Below are positions 49,759-58,686 of a stretch of DNA of 64,000 bases, in pieces; position 1 is the first letter of the stretch; each line of letters opens with the position of its first letter. The notes beneath the pieces are model-generated. The model saw only the letters and a program-made list of their open reading frames with translations. It searched no databases and was not told the origin of the DNA. Origin of the DNA: JACVRW01 sp035650215 (GTDB taxonomy: Bacteria; Actinomycetota; Thermoleophilia; Solirubrobacterales; Thermoleophilaceae); NCBI GenBank assembly GCA_035650215.1, contig DASRIC010000040.1:49352-113351 (forward strand). The letters are read 5' to 3'. A program made the position numbers and the translations under genes.

Positions 49759-51678
49759 TTAGTCAGGCGAGCGCGTGTCGTCGCTCGACTGCTTCTCGAG
49801 CCGCTCCGCGGCCGCCACGTGCGCGGGTCCCGGCTCGAGGTCCTCCCGGAGCGGCACCGGCTTGTCCGGGGGCGGCGTCGGCTCGCCTCGGTAGCCGTCC
49901 ACGATCCGCTCGATGTCCTCGCGCTCCAGCACCTCGTTCTCGAGCAGCGTGAACGCGAACGCCTCCAACAGCGTGCGGTTCTCCTCCACCAGCTTGAGCG
50001 CGCGCCGGTGGGCGAGATCGGTTAGGTACTGCTGCTCCTCGTCGATCATGCGGCGCGTGAAGTCCGACATCGAGTAGTCGTCGGAGGGCAGCTGCTTCGA
50101 CGCCAGCTCGGTGCCCATGCCGAACTGGGTGATCATCGACCGGCTGATCTCGTGAACCTTGCGCAGGTCGTCTGAGGCGCCGGTGGTGATCTCACCGAAC
50201 ACGATGTGCTCGGTCACGCGCCCGCCGAGCAGCACGACCATGTAGTCGAGCAGCTCCTCGCGCGTCTTGAGGTAGCGGTCCTCCTCGGGCAGGTTGAGCG
50301 TGTAGCCGAGCGCCCGCCCGCGCGGGATGATCGAGATCCGGTGAACCTTCTCCACCGACGGCAGCAGCTCGGAGCAAACGGCGTGCCCGGCCTCGTGGTA
50401 GGCGACCACGCGCTTCTCGTGCTCGGTGATCACGCGGCGGGACTGCATGCCGGCAATCACACGCTCGAGGGCCGCCTGGAAGTCCTTCGTGCGGATGGTG
50501 TCGCGGTGGTCGCGGCCGGCGAAGATGGCCGCCTCGTTGCAGATGTTGGCCAGGTCGGCGCCCGTCAGGTTGCTCGTCTGGCGGGCAATCAGGTCGAGGT
50601 CGATGCCCTCCTCGAGCGGCTTGTTCCGGGTATGTACGTCGAGGATCGCGCGCCGCCCCTTGAGGTCGGGCGCTGTCACGAGGATCTGGCGGTCGAAGCG
50701 ACCGGGGCGCAGCAGCGCGGCGTCGAGCTTCTCGAGGAGGTTGGAGGCGCCGATCACCACCACGTCGTCGGCGGAGCCGAAGCCGTCGAGCTCCACCAGC
50801 AGCTGGTTGAGCGTCTGGTCCTTCTCGCCCGAGATGTCCTTGCCGCGCGTGGCGCCGACGGCGTCGAGCTCGTCGATGAAGACGATCGCCGGCGCCTCGC
50901 GGCGCGCGTGCCGGAACAGCCGGCGGATGCGAGCGGCGCCCAGCCCGGCGAACATCTCGACGAACGAGGACGCCGACTGCGCGAAGAACTTGGCCTCCGC
51001 CTCGTTGGCCGCCGCCTTGGCGAGCAGGGTCTTGCCGGTGCCGGGCGGCCCGTGCAGCAGGATCCCCTTCGGCACCTTGGCGCCCAGCTTGCGGAAGCGC
51101 TTGGGGTCCCGCAGGAAGTCCACCACCTCGCGCAGCTCGTCCTTGGCCTCGTCGGCGCCGGCCACGTCCTGCCAGCGCACGGAGGTCGCCGACTGCGGCT
51201 TGATCTCCTGCGGCTTGGTGCGCGGCATGTAGCGCAGGGTCATGATCAGCACGACGGCGATCAGCCCCATGAACAGGATCGGGAGCCAGACGACCATCCA
51301 GTCCTGGATCCGGTCCCAGGTGCTCGGTCCGGCACCCTCCTCCTCGGTGAGCGCCGCCGCCACCCGGAACGAGTCGTTCTCGCGCGAGAACGTGCGGCTT
51401 GCCGGGTCGAGACTCCAGCCCGCGGGAAGCGCGCTGCCCGGCGCGCGCAGGATCGAGCGGAATTCCTGGATAGCGTCGTCGCAGTTGATCTCCGCCGTGT
51501 CGAGCACCGTGATCTCGTGCGGCCCGGGCTCGAGCGGGAGACCGCCGACCTGCTGCTGCTTGGCGACCTCGATCGGCGTCGAGCACACCGCGGCCCCGCC
51601 CTGGGCGACGGCCGGCTGTGCGCACGCGAGCGCGAGCACCAGGAGGGCAGGGGCAACCAGCAGACGGACGATCCTCAT
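49759..51678 (-). CDS. ftsH: ATP-dependent zinc metalloprotease FtsH
   Basis: A 639-residue membrane protease. An N-terminal signal or membrane segment (residues ~5-24) is followed by an extracytoplasmic part of ~100 residues with two cysteines, then a second membrane helix (~130-147). The AAA module has HGPPGTGKTLLAKAAANEAE (210-), IVFIDELDAVGATRG and RPGRFDRQI. The zinc protease has YHEAGHAV (His428, Glu429, His432). FtsH removes misfolded membrane proteins and short-lived regulators. The N-terminal segment VAPALLVLALACAQP looks like a cleavable or lipoprotein signal, unlike the usual uncleaved anchor. Confidence 0.93.
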   Translation of the reverse strand: MRIVRLLVAPALLVLALACAQPAVAQGGAAVCSTPIEVAKQQQVGGLPLEPGPHEITVLDTAEINCDDAIQEFRSILRAPGSALPAGWSLDPASRTFSRENDSFRVAAALTEEEGAGPSTWDRIQDWMVVWLPILFMGLIAVVLIMTLRYMPRTKPQEIKPQSATSVRWQDVAGADEAKDELREVVDFLRDPKRFRKLGAKVPKGILLHGPPGTGKTLLAKAAANEAEAKFFAQSASSFVEMFAGLGAARIRRLFRHARREAPAIVFIDELDAVGATRGKDISGEKDQTLNQLLVELDGFGSADDVVVIGASNLLEKLDAALLRPGRFDRQILVTAPDLKGRRAILDVHTRNKPLEEGIDLDLIARQTSNLTGADLANICNEAAIFAGRDHRDTIRTKDFQAALERVIAGMQSRRVITEHEKRVVAYHEAGHAVCSELLPSVEKVHRISIIPRGRALGYTLNLPEEDRYLKTREELLDYMVVLLGGRVTEHIVFGEITTGASDDLRKVHEISRSMITQFGMGTELASKQLPSDDYSMSDFTRRMIDEEQQYLTDLAHRRALKLVEENRTLLEAFAFTLLENEVLEREDIERIVDGYRGEPTPPPDKPVPLREDLEPGPAHVAAAERLEKQSSDDTRSPD

Positions 51679-51718
51679 CCCCTACCCCAATCGACAGGCA
51701 GGGCCTTCTCCATGAGTC

Positions 51719-52789
51719 CTAGCCGACCGGCTCTAGGCGCGGGTTGGGGTTGAAGTGGCGGCCCGCCTTCGCGCAGTCCGCGCCCTCGACCCGCACGACG
51801 TCGGCCGTGAAGTCGTTCTCGCCGCGCACCAGGGAGGAGCCCACCCCGTAGGCGTCGACCGGACAGCCGAGCGCCTCGAAGCGCTCGATCTTGGCGGCGT
51901 CGAAGCCACCCGAGACCACGATGCGCACGCGCTCGTGGCCGGCCGAGTCGAGCGCCTCCCGCACGCGGGCGACGAGCACGGGGTTCACGCCGGTGGGGGT
52001 GAAGTCGCCCATCTCGTGCCAGAGCGCGCGGTCGACCATCCGCTCGGAGGTGTCGAGCCGCACGCCCCAGAGGCGGTCGCCGAGGGCGTCGGCCACGTCG
52101 AGCGCGGTGCGCACGGAGTCGTTCACGAAGTCGACCAGCACGGTGACGTTCATCTCGTGGCCGAAGCGCTCGGCGAACGCCCCCGCGGCCGCCACGGTGT
52201 CACCGCCGAACGCGGCGATCAGCCCGTGCGGCACGGTGCCCACGCCGCGCCCGCCCCACCAGGAGGCCTGCGCGTCGGTCGACACGCCGATCGCACCCGC
52301 CACGTGGGCGGCCCAGCCGTCGCCGGTCTGCACGAGCCAGTGGTCGTGGCGGGCCGGGAAGAACAGGATGTCCTTGCCGTGCGCGGCCTCCACGACCTCG
52401 CGGACGTTGCGCATGATCAGCGTCCGGCGCGCGAGGCAGCCGAGGTACACGGTCTCGAGGTGGGCGAACAGCGAGTAGTCGCCCTCGATCGTCATCACGG
52501 TCTCCATCGGCGCGATCTCGTCGCCCTCGTGGAGGGCGTGCACCTGGAGCGCGTCCCAGTCGGCGCTGCAGAGCTTGAGCACCGCCAGCGCCTCGTCGAT
52601 CCCGCCGAGCACCGAGCGGTGCTTCTGGAAGACCTGCATGGTCACCCGAGGGTGACGCTCCTGCTCCTGCAGCAGAGTGCGAGTGAAGTTGAAGTAGGCG
52701 TCGGTGTAGTGGCCCTCGCGGATCTTGTCCACGGGCAGCCGGAACACCTCCGGGTCGAGACGCGTGCGCCGCGGCGCCTCAGTGGCCAT
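51719..52789 (-). CDS. pncB: nicotinate phosphoribosyltransferase-like protein
   Basis: A 356-residue type II phosphoribosyltransferase fold. It shows REGHYTDAYFNFTRTLLQEQ, MQVFQKHRSVLGGIDEAL, ETVMTIEGDYSLFAHLETVY, LFFPARHDHW and the phosphate-binding-region IVVSGGFDAAKIERFEALG followed by DAYGVGSSLVRGENDF. It would convert nicotinate to nicotinate mononucleotide in NAD salvage. It is shorter than Escherichia coli PncB and closer to the actinobacterial group. Its start overlaps the DUF1385 gene's stop by 11 bp. Confidence 0.8.
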   Translation of the reverse strand: MATEAPRRTRLDPEVFRLPVDKIREGHYTDAYFNFTRTLLQEQERHPRVTMQVFQKHRSVLGGIDEALAVLKLCSADWDALQVHALHEGDEIAPMETVMTIEGDYSLFAHLETVYLGCLARRTLIMRNVREVVEAAHGKDILFFPARHDHWLVQTGDGWAAHVAGAIGVSTDAQASWWGGRGVGTVPHGLIAAFGGDTVAAAGAFAERFGHEMNVTVLVDFVNDSVRTALDVADALGDRLWGVRLDTSERMVDRALWHEMGDFTPTGVNPVLVARVREALDSAGHERVRIVVSGGFDAAKIERFEALGCPVDAYGVGSSLVRGENDFTADVVRVEGADCAKAGRHFNPNPRLEPVG

Positions 52790-53582
52790 CGCCCTCCACG
52801 CGCAGGACCTCCGCCAGCGCGGCCGCGCCCACCTCGAGCTGCTCGCGCGTGGGCTCGCGGGTGCCGATGACGCGCTGGATCTCGTGCCCGGGCCTGCGCA
52901 GCAGGCCGGTGAGCCGCGCGTCCGGATGGCGCTCGCCCCAGGCGAACACCTCGACCGCCATCGCGGCGCTGCCGAGACCCACGGCCAGCTCGGCGGCGGG
53001 ACCCCGGAGGCCGGCGCGGCGGGCCGCCACGTTCCCGACCGTGGCCGCGGCCAGCATCGGCGCCACGAGATGGGAGCCGCAGCGGTCGTGCTCCTTGTCC
53101 GCCTCGGCAGCCCGGCCGTCGTCCTCGTAGGCCGCGATCGACTTGTGCTCCACGCCGTGGTACGCGGCGAGGTCGCCGCTTCGAAGCGCGAGCAGGGCAG
53201 GCAGGACCGACACGAGCGCCACCGCCGTCTCGCGACCGACGGTGCGGGCGCCGGCGGCCCTGATCGCGTGGCCCGAGAGCGCCGCGGCGCCCATCGCCCC
53301 GAGCGTCTTCACGTCCTGCATCGGAAGCCGCGCCTCGGGCAGGGCGCGCTTGACGAGCGGGATCACCGCCATCGCCTCGGCCAGCTTGAGCACGCCGCGC
53401 ACGCCCGGCACGCGCTCGGAGGCCCTGCCGCCCAGGTCCGGCTTGGGCCCGGAGGCCACCTTGAGCTCGCCGTCGGCGGTGCGCACGGCCGCCGCCCAGT
53501 GGGTCGGGCCGTGCACGAGCAGGCCGTTGCGAAGGGCCATGCCGCCCAGTCGGAGCTTGTCCTCGGGTACCGGTGCGGTCAC
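52779..53582 (-). CDS. DUF1385 family membrane protein
   Basis: A 267-residue protein with several hydrophobic segments and the DUF1385 core AAYHGVEHKSIAAYED, then EADKEHDRCGSHLVAP. Its opening, KLRLGGMALRNGLLVHGP, is like the family's GGQAVIEGVMMRG region. Function is not established; members often sit near prfA or rpmE in Firmicutes. The GTG start overlaps the M20 peptidase stop by four bases, and its stop overlaps the NAPRT start, so three genes are tightly coupled. Confidence 0.8.
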   Translation of the reverse strand: MTAPVPEDKLRLGGMALRNGLLVHGPTHWAAAVRTADGELKVASGPKPDLGGRASERVPGVRGVLKLAEAMAVIPLVKRALPEARLPMQDVKTLGAMGAAALSGHAIRAAGARTVGRETAVALVSVLPALLALRSGDLAAYHGVEHKSIAAYEDDGRAAEADKEHDRCGSHLVAPMLAAATVGNVAARRAGLRGPAAELAVGLGSAAMAVEVFAWGERHPDARLTGLLRRPGHEIQRVIGTREPTREQLEVGAAALAEVLRVEGDGH

Positions 53583-54883
53583 TTGAGCGTCTCCTCGATC
53601 AACCCAGCGTAGAAGCTCGACGCCATTCCCAGGTCCTCGACCGGGATCCGCTCGTCGGCGCCGTGTATGAGCGGGAAGGCCTCGTAGAGGTCCATCGCCC
53701 GCTGGGGGAAGAAGCCGTAGGCCACGCAGTCGGGGAACGCGCGGCGCCACCAGTGCGAGTCGGAGAAGCCCTGCATCACGATCGGCGCGACGACCGCGCC
53801 GGGGTCCTCGCGCTCGACGAAGGAACGGATGCGGTCCATCAACGGTGTGTCGAGCGGGGAGCGGTTGCCCACCACGTTCTCGGCGAACTCGAGCTCGAGG
53901 CCGTCGTCGAGCACCCCCGCGAGCGCCTCGCGCACGGACTCCTCGCCGAGCTCCGGCGGCACCCGGCAGTCCACGTGCAGCTCCGCCCGCCCGGGAATCA
54001 CGTTGATCTTCTGCGAGGCCGCGGCCATCGTGGGCGTGAGCGTCACGCCGAGCATCGGCTCGATCAGGAGCGCCAGCCGCGGCTCCCGCGCCTCGAGCTC
54101 GCGCATGGCACCGTCGGGATCGGCGCCGTCGAGGCCGAGCGCCTCGAGCAGCGGCTTCGACTCGGGCGGGGGCGCGAAGGAGGGTCGAGCGCGGCCTAGC
54201 GCCTCGAGCACCGGCGCCAGCTTCACGAGCGCGTTGTCGCCGATGCGGGGGATCGACGCGTGGCCGGCGCGCCCGCGCGCGGTGAGGGAAAAACGGAAGA
54301 CGCCCTTCTCGCCGGTGCAGACGCCGTAAACCCGGCGCTCGCCGAAGGGGGCCACCACGCCGGCGCCCTCGTTCACGACCATGTCCGCGCGGACCTTGTC
54401 CGGGTGCTGCGAGCAGAGCCACTGGGCGCCCGCGTGGGCGCCGGTCTCCTCGTCGCAGGTGAACACCAGCAGGAGCTCGCCCGCGGCGGGCCGCCAGCCC
54501 TCCTCGGCGAGGGCGAGTGCCGCGGCGGCCTCGCACGCCACCTGGCTCTTCATGTCGATGGCGCCGCGGCCCCACACGCAGCCGTCGCGCAGCTCGCCCG
54601 ACCAGGGATCGACGCTCCACTCGGCCGGGTCGGCCAGCACGGTGTCCACGTGTCCGAGCAGGCAGAGCCGCGGTCCGTCGGCCTGCGCCCGCAGGCGCGC
54701 AACGAGGTTCGGGCGGCCCGGAACGGCCGCCAGCAGCTCGCACTCGAAGCCCGCCTCCTCGAACAGGCCCATCAGCCAGCCCTGGGCGGGCTCCTCATTG
54801 CCGGGCGGGTTAACCGTGTCGAAGCGGATCAGGCGTTGGAGCAGCTCGGTGGAGCGCTGCTCGAGATCCGCCCGCTCTGGCAC
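53579..54883 (-). CDS. M20 family metallopeptidase
   Basis: A 434-residue zinc peptidase of the ArgE/DapE/CPG2 group. It has LCLLGHVDTVLADPAEW (metal His and catalytic Asp), WGRGAIDMKSQVACEAAA (bridging Asp), LLLVFTCDEETGAHAG (catalytic Glu pair), a lid domain and PLIHGADERIPVEDL (last metal His). Substrate is unknown; deacylases, dipeptidases and aminoacylases share these motifs. It heads the minus-strand run and is divergent from the Asp-nucleophile hydrolase with 20 bp between starts. Confidence 0.87.
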   Translation of the reverse strand: MPERADLEQRSTELLQRLIRFDTVNPPGNEEPAQGWLMGLFEEAGFECELLAAVPGRPNLVARLRAQADGPRLCLLGHVDTVLADPAEWSVDPWSGELRDGCVWGRGAIDMKSQVACEAAAALALAEEGWRPAAGELLLVFTCDEETGAHAGAQWLCSQHPDKVRADMVVNEGAGVVAPFGERRVYGVCTGEKGVFRFSLTARGRAGHASIPRIGDNALVKLAPVLEALGRARPSFAPPPESKPLLEALGLDGADPDGAMRELEAREPRLALLIEPMLGVTLTPTMAAASQKINVIPGRAELHVDCRVPPELGEESVREALAGVLDDGLELEFAENVVGNRSPLDTPLMDRIRSFVEREDPGAVVAPIVMQGFSDSHWWRRAFPDCVAYGFFPQRAMDLYEAFPLIHGADERIPVEDLGMASSFYAGLIEETLK

Positions 54884-54903
54884 GTGAGCGAGTATAAGAA
54901 CGC

Positions 54904-55710
54904 ATGCCCGCTGCCCCCGAGACCGCCGCCGGACTCGCCTACCGGGAGGCCGGCCCGCCGGACGGCCCCGTGGCGCTGCTCGTGCACGGCTATCCGGAGT
55001 CGTCGCACATGTGGCGAGACGCGCTGCCGGCGCTCGCCGCGATGGGCTGGCGCGCCGTGGCGCCCGACCTGGCGGGCATGGGCGACTCGGCGCCCGACCC
55101 GCCCGGAACCTGGGAGCGGCGCGTGGAGTCGATCGAGCGCTTCCGTCGCGAGCTCGGCATCGAGCGCTGCGTGCCGGTCGTGCACGACTGGGGCGGGCTG
55201 ATCGCTCTCGCCTGGGCCTGCGACCACCCCGAAGCCGTACGCGCGCTCGCGATCAGCTCCACCGGATTCTTCGCCGACGGCAAGTGGCACGGGATGGCCA
55301 CCGCCATGCGCGAGCCGGGAACCGGTGAGCAGCTCGTGGGCGGGCTCGAGAGGGACGGCTTCGCGGCGATGCTCGGCCAGCTGAGCTCGGGCATCGACGC
55401 CGCGGCGGTGGACGAGTACTGGAAGGCCTACACCGACGACGCGCGCCGCCAGAGCCAGCTCGACTTCTACCGCTCGATGGACTTCGAGAAGCTCGCCCCC
55501 TACGAGGGGCGGCTGGCGGCGCTCGGCGTGCCCGTGCTGCTGCTCTGGGGCGGGCAGGACCCGTTCGCGCCGCTCGCCGCCGCCCACCGCTTCGAGCGCG
55601 AGCTGCCGGACACCGAGCTTGTGGTGTTCGACGACGCCGGGCACTTCGTCTGGGAGGACGAGCCCGAGCGCTCGGCCGCCGGCCTCACCGCCTTCCTCGC
55701 GCGCCTCTGA
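54904..55710 (+). CDS. alpha/beta hydrolase with Asp nucleophile (haloalkane dehalogenase/epoxide hydrolase-like)
   Basis: A 268-residue alpha/beta hydrolase. It has LLVHGYPESSHMWRDALPAL (oxyanion region), the nucleophile elbow VPVVHDWGGLIALAWACD with Asp in place of Ser, LLLWGGQDPFAPL (acid) and FDDAGHFVWEDEPERSA (His). The H-D-W-G-G elbow is that of haloalkane dehalogenases and epoxide hydrolases, which form an ester with the nucleophilic Asp. Which of the two it is depends on lid residues (Trp/Asn or Tyr/Tyr) that I cannot assign. The stop is 18 bp before rarA. Confidence 0.82.
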   Translation: MPAAPETAAGLAYREAGPPDGPVALLVHGYPESSHMWRDALPALAAMGWRAVAPDLAGMGDSAPDPPGTWERRVESIERFRRELGIERCVPVVHDWGGLIALAWACDHPEAVRALAISSTGFFADGKWHGMATAMREPGTGEQLVGGLERDGFAAMLGQLSSGIDAAAVDEYWKAYTDDARRQSQLDFYRSMDFEKLAPYEGRLAALGVPVLLLWGGQDPFAPLAAAHRFERELPDTELVVFDDAGHFVWEDEPERSAAGLTAFLARL

Positions 55711-55728
55711 GCCTGCGATCATCGGGCT

Positions 55729-57057
55729 GTGGAGCGCCTGTTCGACCTCGAGGGTGGAGGCCCCGACTCGGGCGCCGTGAGTCCCGCCGAGCTTCCGCTC
55801 GCGGCGCGCATGCGCCCGGCGTCGCTCGGCGAGTTCGTGGGCCAGGAGCACCTGCTCGGACGGGGCTCGGCGCTTCGCACGGCCATCGAGGACGGCCGGC
55901 CGCACTCGATGATCCTGTACGGACCGCCCGGCACCGGCAAGACGACGCTCGCGCGCATGCTGGCGGTGAACGCGCGGGCGGCGTTCGAGGAGGAGTCGGC
56001 GGTCAAGGCGGGCCGCGCGGAGGTGCGGCAGGTGCTCGAGCGCGCCGAGCACCGGCGCGCCACGAGCGGCGAGCACACGATCTTCTTCCTCGACGAGATC
56101 CACCGCTTCAACAAGGCCCAGCAGGACACCCTCCTGCCCGCAGTCGAGGACGGGCTGGTGGTGCTCGTGGGGGCCACCACGGAGAACCCGTACTTCGAGG
56201 TCAACTCGGCGCTCCTGTCGCGCTGCCGCATCTACGAGCTCCACGGGCTCGACAACGATCACGTGCTCACGCTGCTGCGGCGCGCTCTCGGCGATGAGCG
56301 CGGGATCGCCGACGCCCCGGAGGTGGACGACGACGCGCTCGAGTTCCTCGCCGTGCGCTCGGGCGGCGACGCGCGCACAGCGCTGTCGGCACTCGAGCTC
56401 GCCACCGGCACGGTGGGCGCGGCCGGGACCGTCAAGGTCGCCACCGCCGAGGACGCGCTCCAGCGCAGCGCGGTTCTCTACGACAAGGGCGGCGACAAGC
56501 ACTACGACCTGATCTCGGCCTGGATCAAGGCCACGAGGGGGTCGGACCCGGACGCATCGATGCTCTACCTGGCCGCCATGCTCGAGGGCGGTGAGGACCC
56601 GCGCTTCATCGCCCGCCGGATGGTCGTGCTGGCGAGCGAGGACATCGGCAACGCCGATCCGCGCGCGCTCGACGTCGCTGTGAACGCGGCGCGGGCGGTG
56701 GAGCACGTCGGGATGCCCGAGTGCGCGCTGAACCTCGCCCAGGCGGCCGCGTACCTGGCCCTCGCTCCCAAGTCGAACGCGTCGTGCGAAGCGCTCGGCC
56801 GAGCGCGCGCCTGGGTGCGCGAGCACGGCAGCCCCGCCCCGCCCTCGTACCTCCAGAGCGCCGCCTACCCGGGCGCGAAGAAGCTCGGCCGCGGCCAGGG
56901 CTACGACTACCCCCACGACCGGCCCGAGGGCACCTCGGAGCAGGAGCTGATGCCCGACGAGGCGCTCGGCGAGCGCTTTCTCGTGCTCTCGGAGCACGGC
57001 GAGGAGAAGGAGCTCGGCGAGCGGCTCGAGCGCATCCGGCGCTCCCGCGGACGCTGA
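55729..57057 (+). CDS. rarA: replication-associated recombination protein RarA (MgsA)
   Basis: A 442-residue AAA+ clamp-loader-like ATPase. It contains MRPASLGEFVGQEHLLG, ILYGPPGTGKTTLARMLAVN (Walker A), IFFLDEIHRFNKAQQDTLLP (Walker B), GATTENPYFEVNSALLSRC (sensor 1) and the C-terminal tetramer domain (KGGDKHYDLISAWIKATRGS, YPHDRPEGTSEQELMPD). RarA acts at stalled replication forks. The GTG start is 18 bp after the hydrolase stop. Full length and intact. Confidence 0.93.
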   Translation: MERLFDLEGGGPDSGAVSPAELPLAARMRPASLGEFVGQEHLLGRGSALRTAIEDGRPHSMILYGPPGTGKTTLARMLAVNARAAFEEESAVKAGRAEVRQVLERAEHRRATSGEHTIFFLDEIHRFNKAQQDTLLPAVEDGLVVLVGATTENPYFEVNSALLSRCRIYELHGLDNDHVLTLLRRALGDERGIADAPEVDDDALEFLAVRSGGDARTALSALELATGTVGAAGTVKVATAEDALQRSAVLYDKGGDKHYDLISAWIKATRGSDPDASMLYLAAMLEGGEDPRFIARRMVVLASEDIGNADPRALDVAVNAARAVEHVGMPECALNLAQAAAYLALAPKSNASCEALGRARAWVREHGSPAPPSYLQSAAYPGAKKLGRGQGYDYPHDRPEGTSEQELMPDEALGERFLVLSEHGEEKELGERLERIRRSRGR

Positions 57058-57075
57058 GGCGTCACTATTCCCGCC

Positions 57076-58659
57076 ATGGAGGCAGCGATCAGGCCGGCGG
57101 CCGGCCGCGCGGTGGAGCTCGAGTCGTTCAACCCGCTGGACGGCGCGCGGCTCGGGGCGGTGCCGACGCTCGAGCCGTCCCAGGTGCAGTCGGTGGTGGA
57201 CGACGTGGCGAGCGTCCAGCCCTTCTGGGCCGGGCTGCCGCTGGGCGACCGCGCTCGCTACATGCGGCGCGCGGGCCAGGCGATCATCGACCAGCTCGAC
57301 GAGCTCGCCGAGCTGCTCTCCCGCGAGCAGGGCAAGCCCATCAACGAGTGCTATGTGATGGAGCTGCTGCCCACAATCGACTCACTGCGCTGGCTGGCCG
57401 AGGCGGGCGCGGGGATCCTCGAGGACGAGCGCATCCCGCTGCCGATCTTCCTGAAGCAGAAGCGCGCCCGCTTCAGCTACGAGCCGCTCGGCGTGGTTGG
57501 CGTGATCGCTCCCTGGAACTACCCCTGGTCGATCCCGTTCGGCGAGGTGGCGATGGCCCTGATGGCGGGCAACGGCGTGGTGCTCAAGCCCGCCTCGCTC
57601 ACGCCGCTGATCGGCGCGCGCATCCAGGAGGTGTTCGAGCGGGCAGGGGTGCCCGAGGGCCTCGTGCGCACCGTGCACGGGGGCGGCGCCGTGGGCCAGG
57701 CGCTCGTCGAGTCGAGCGCCGCCAAGATCTTCTTCACGGGCTCGGTCGAGGTCGGGCGCGGCGTCGGAGTCGAGTGCGCGCGTCGCATGAAGGGCTCGGT
57801 GCTCGAGCTCGGCGGCAAGGACGCGATGATCGTGTGCGGCGACGCGAGCCTCCCCAACGCGATCTCGGGCTGCCTCTGGGGCGGCTTCGCCAACGCGGGG
57901 CAGACCTGCTCGGGCATCGAGCGGGTGTACGTGGTGGAGGAGGTGGCCGAGCGCTTCGTGGAGGGTGTGATCGCGGGCGCCCGGGAGCTGACCGTGGGCG
58001 ACCCGCTCGCCTTCGAGACCGAGATCGGGCCGATGGTCTCGCCCGAGCAGTTGGCCACCGTGGCCGAGCTCGTGGACGACGCGGTGGCTGCCGGAGCCAC
58101 TCTCCACTGCGGCGGCGCCGAGGCGCCCTTCTATCGCCCCGCCGTACTCACGGGCGTGACGCCCGAGATGCGCCTCATGCGCGAGGAGATCTTCGGCCCG
58201 GTGATCCCGATCGTGACGGTGGAGTCGGAGGACGAGGCAATCGCACTGGCCAACGACTCGGAGTTCGGCCTCGGCGCCTCGGTGTGGACCACGAACCGCG
58301 CCAAGGGCGAGCGCATCGCCGGCCGGCTCGAGTCGGGCATGGTCTGGGTCAATGACCACATGTTCAGCCACGGCGCCTGCTCGTGCTCCTGGGGCGGGAT
58401 CAAGGACTCCGGCCTCGGCCGCTCGCACTCCAAGTTCGGGCTCTACGAATGCGTGAACATCAAGCTCGTGTCCTGGGAGCCGTCGCGCACGCGCGACTTC
58501 TGGTGGCACCCCTACGACGAGGCGCTCGGCAAGGCAATGCGCGCCTCGGCCAAGCTCCTCTACGGCCGCGACGCGGACAAGCCGGGCGCGCTGCGCAGCG
58601 GTCTCCTGCCGCTCGCGCGGGTCGGCCGCAAGAGCCTGCGCGACATGTTCAAGCGCTGA
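57076..58659 (+). CDS. aldehyde dehydrogenase family protein
   Basis: A 527-residue aldehyde dehydrogenase. It has GVIAPWNYPWSIPFGEVAMA (cofactor site), FFTGSVEVGRGVGVECARRM, catalytic Glu in VLELGGKDAMIVCGD and catalytic Cys in NAGQTCSGIERVYV. A ~45-residue C-terminal extension (YDEALGKAMRASAKLLYGRD ... GRKSLRDMFKR) goes beyond the usual enzyme length and is basic, possibly a membrane- or partner-binding tail. Substrate is not evident. It follows rarA after 18 bp. Confidence 0.88.
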   Translation: MEAAIRPAAGRAVELESFNPLDGARLGAVPTLEPSQVQSVVDDVASVQPFWAGLPLGDRARYMRRAGQAIIDQLDELAELLSREQGKPINECYVMELLPTIDSLRWLAEAGAGILEDERIPLPIFLKQKRARFSYEPLGVVGVIAPWNYPWSIPFGEVAMALMAGNGVVLKPASLTPLIGARIQEVFERAGVPEGLVRTVHGGGAVGQALVESSAAKIFFTGSVEVGRGVGVECARRMKGSVLELGGKDAMIVCGDASLPNAISGCLWGGFANAGQTCSGIERVYVVEEVAERFVEGVIAGARELTVGDPLAFETEIGPMVSPEQLATVAELVDDAVAAGATLHCGGAEAPFYRPAVLTGVTPEMRLMREEIFGPVIPIVTVESEDEAIALANDSEFGLGASVWTTNRAKGERIAGRLESGMVWVNDHMFSHGACSCSWGGIKDSGLGRSHSKFGLYECVNIKLVSWEPSRTRDFWWHPYDEALGKAMRASAKLLYGRDADKPGALRSGLLPLARVGRKSLRDMFKR

Positions 58660-58686
58660 CGAGCACCCGTTCTATCCTCTGAGGCC

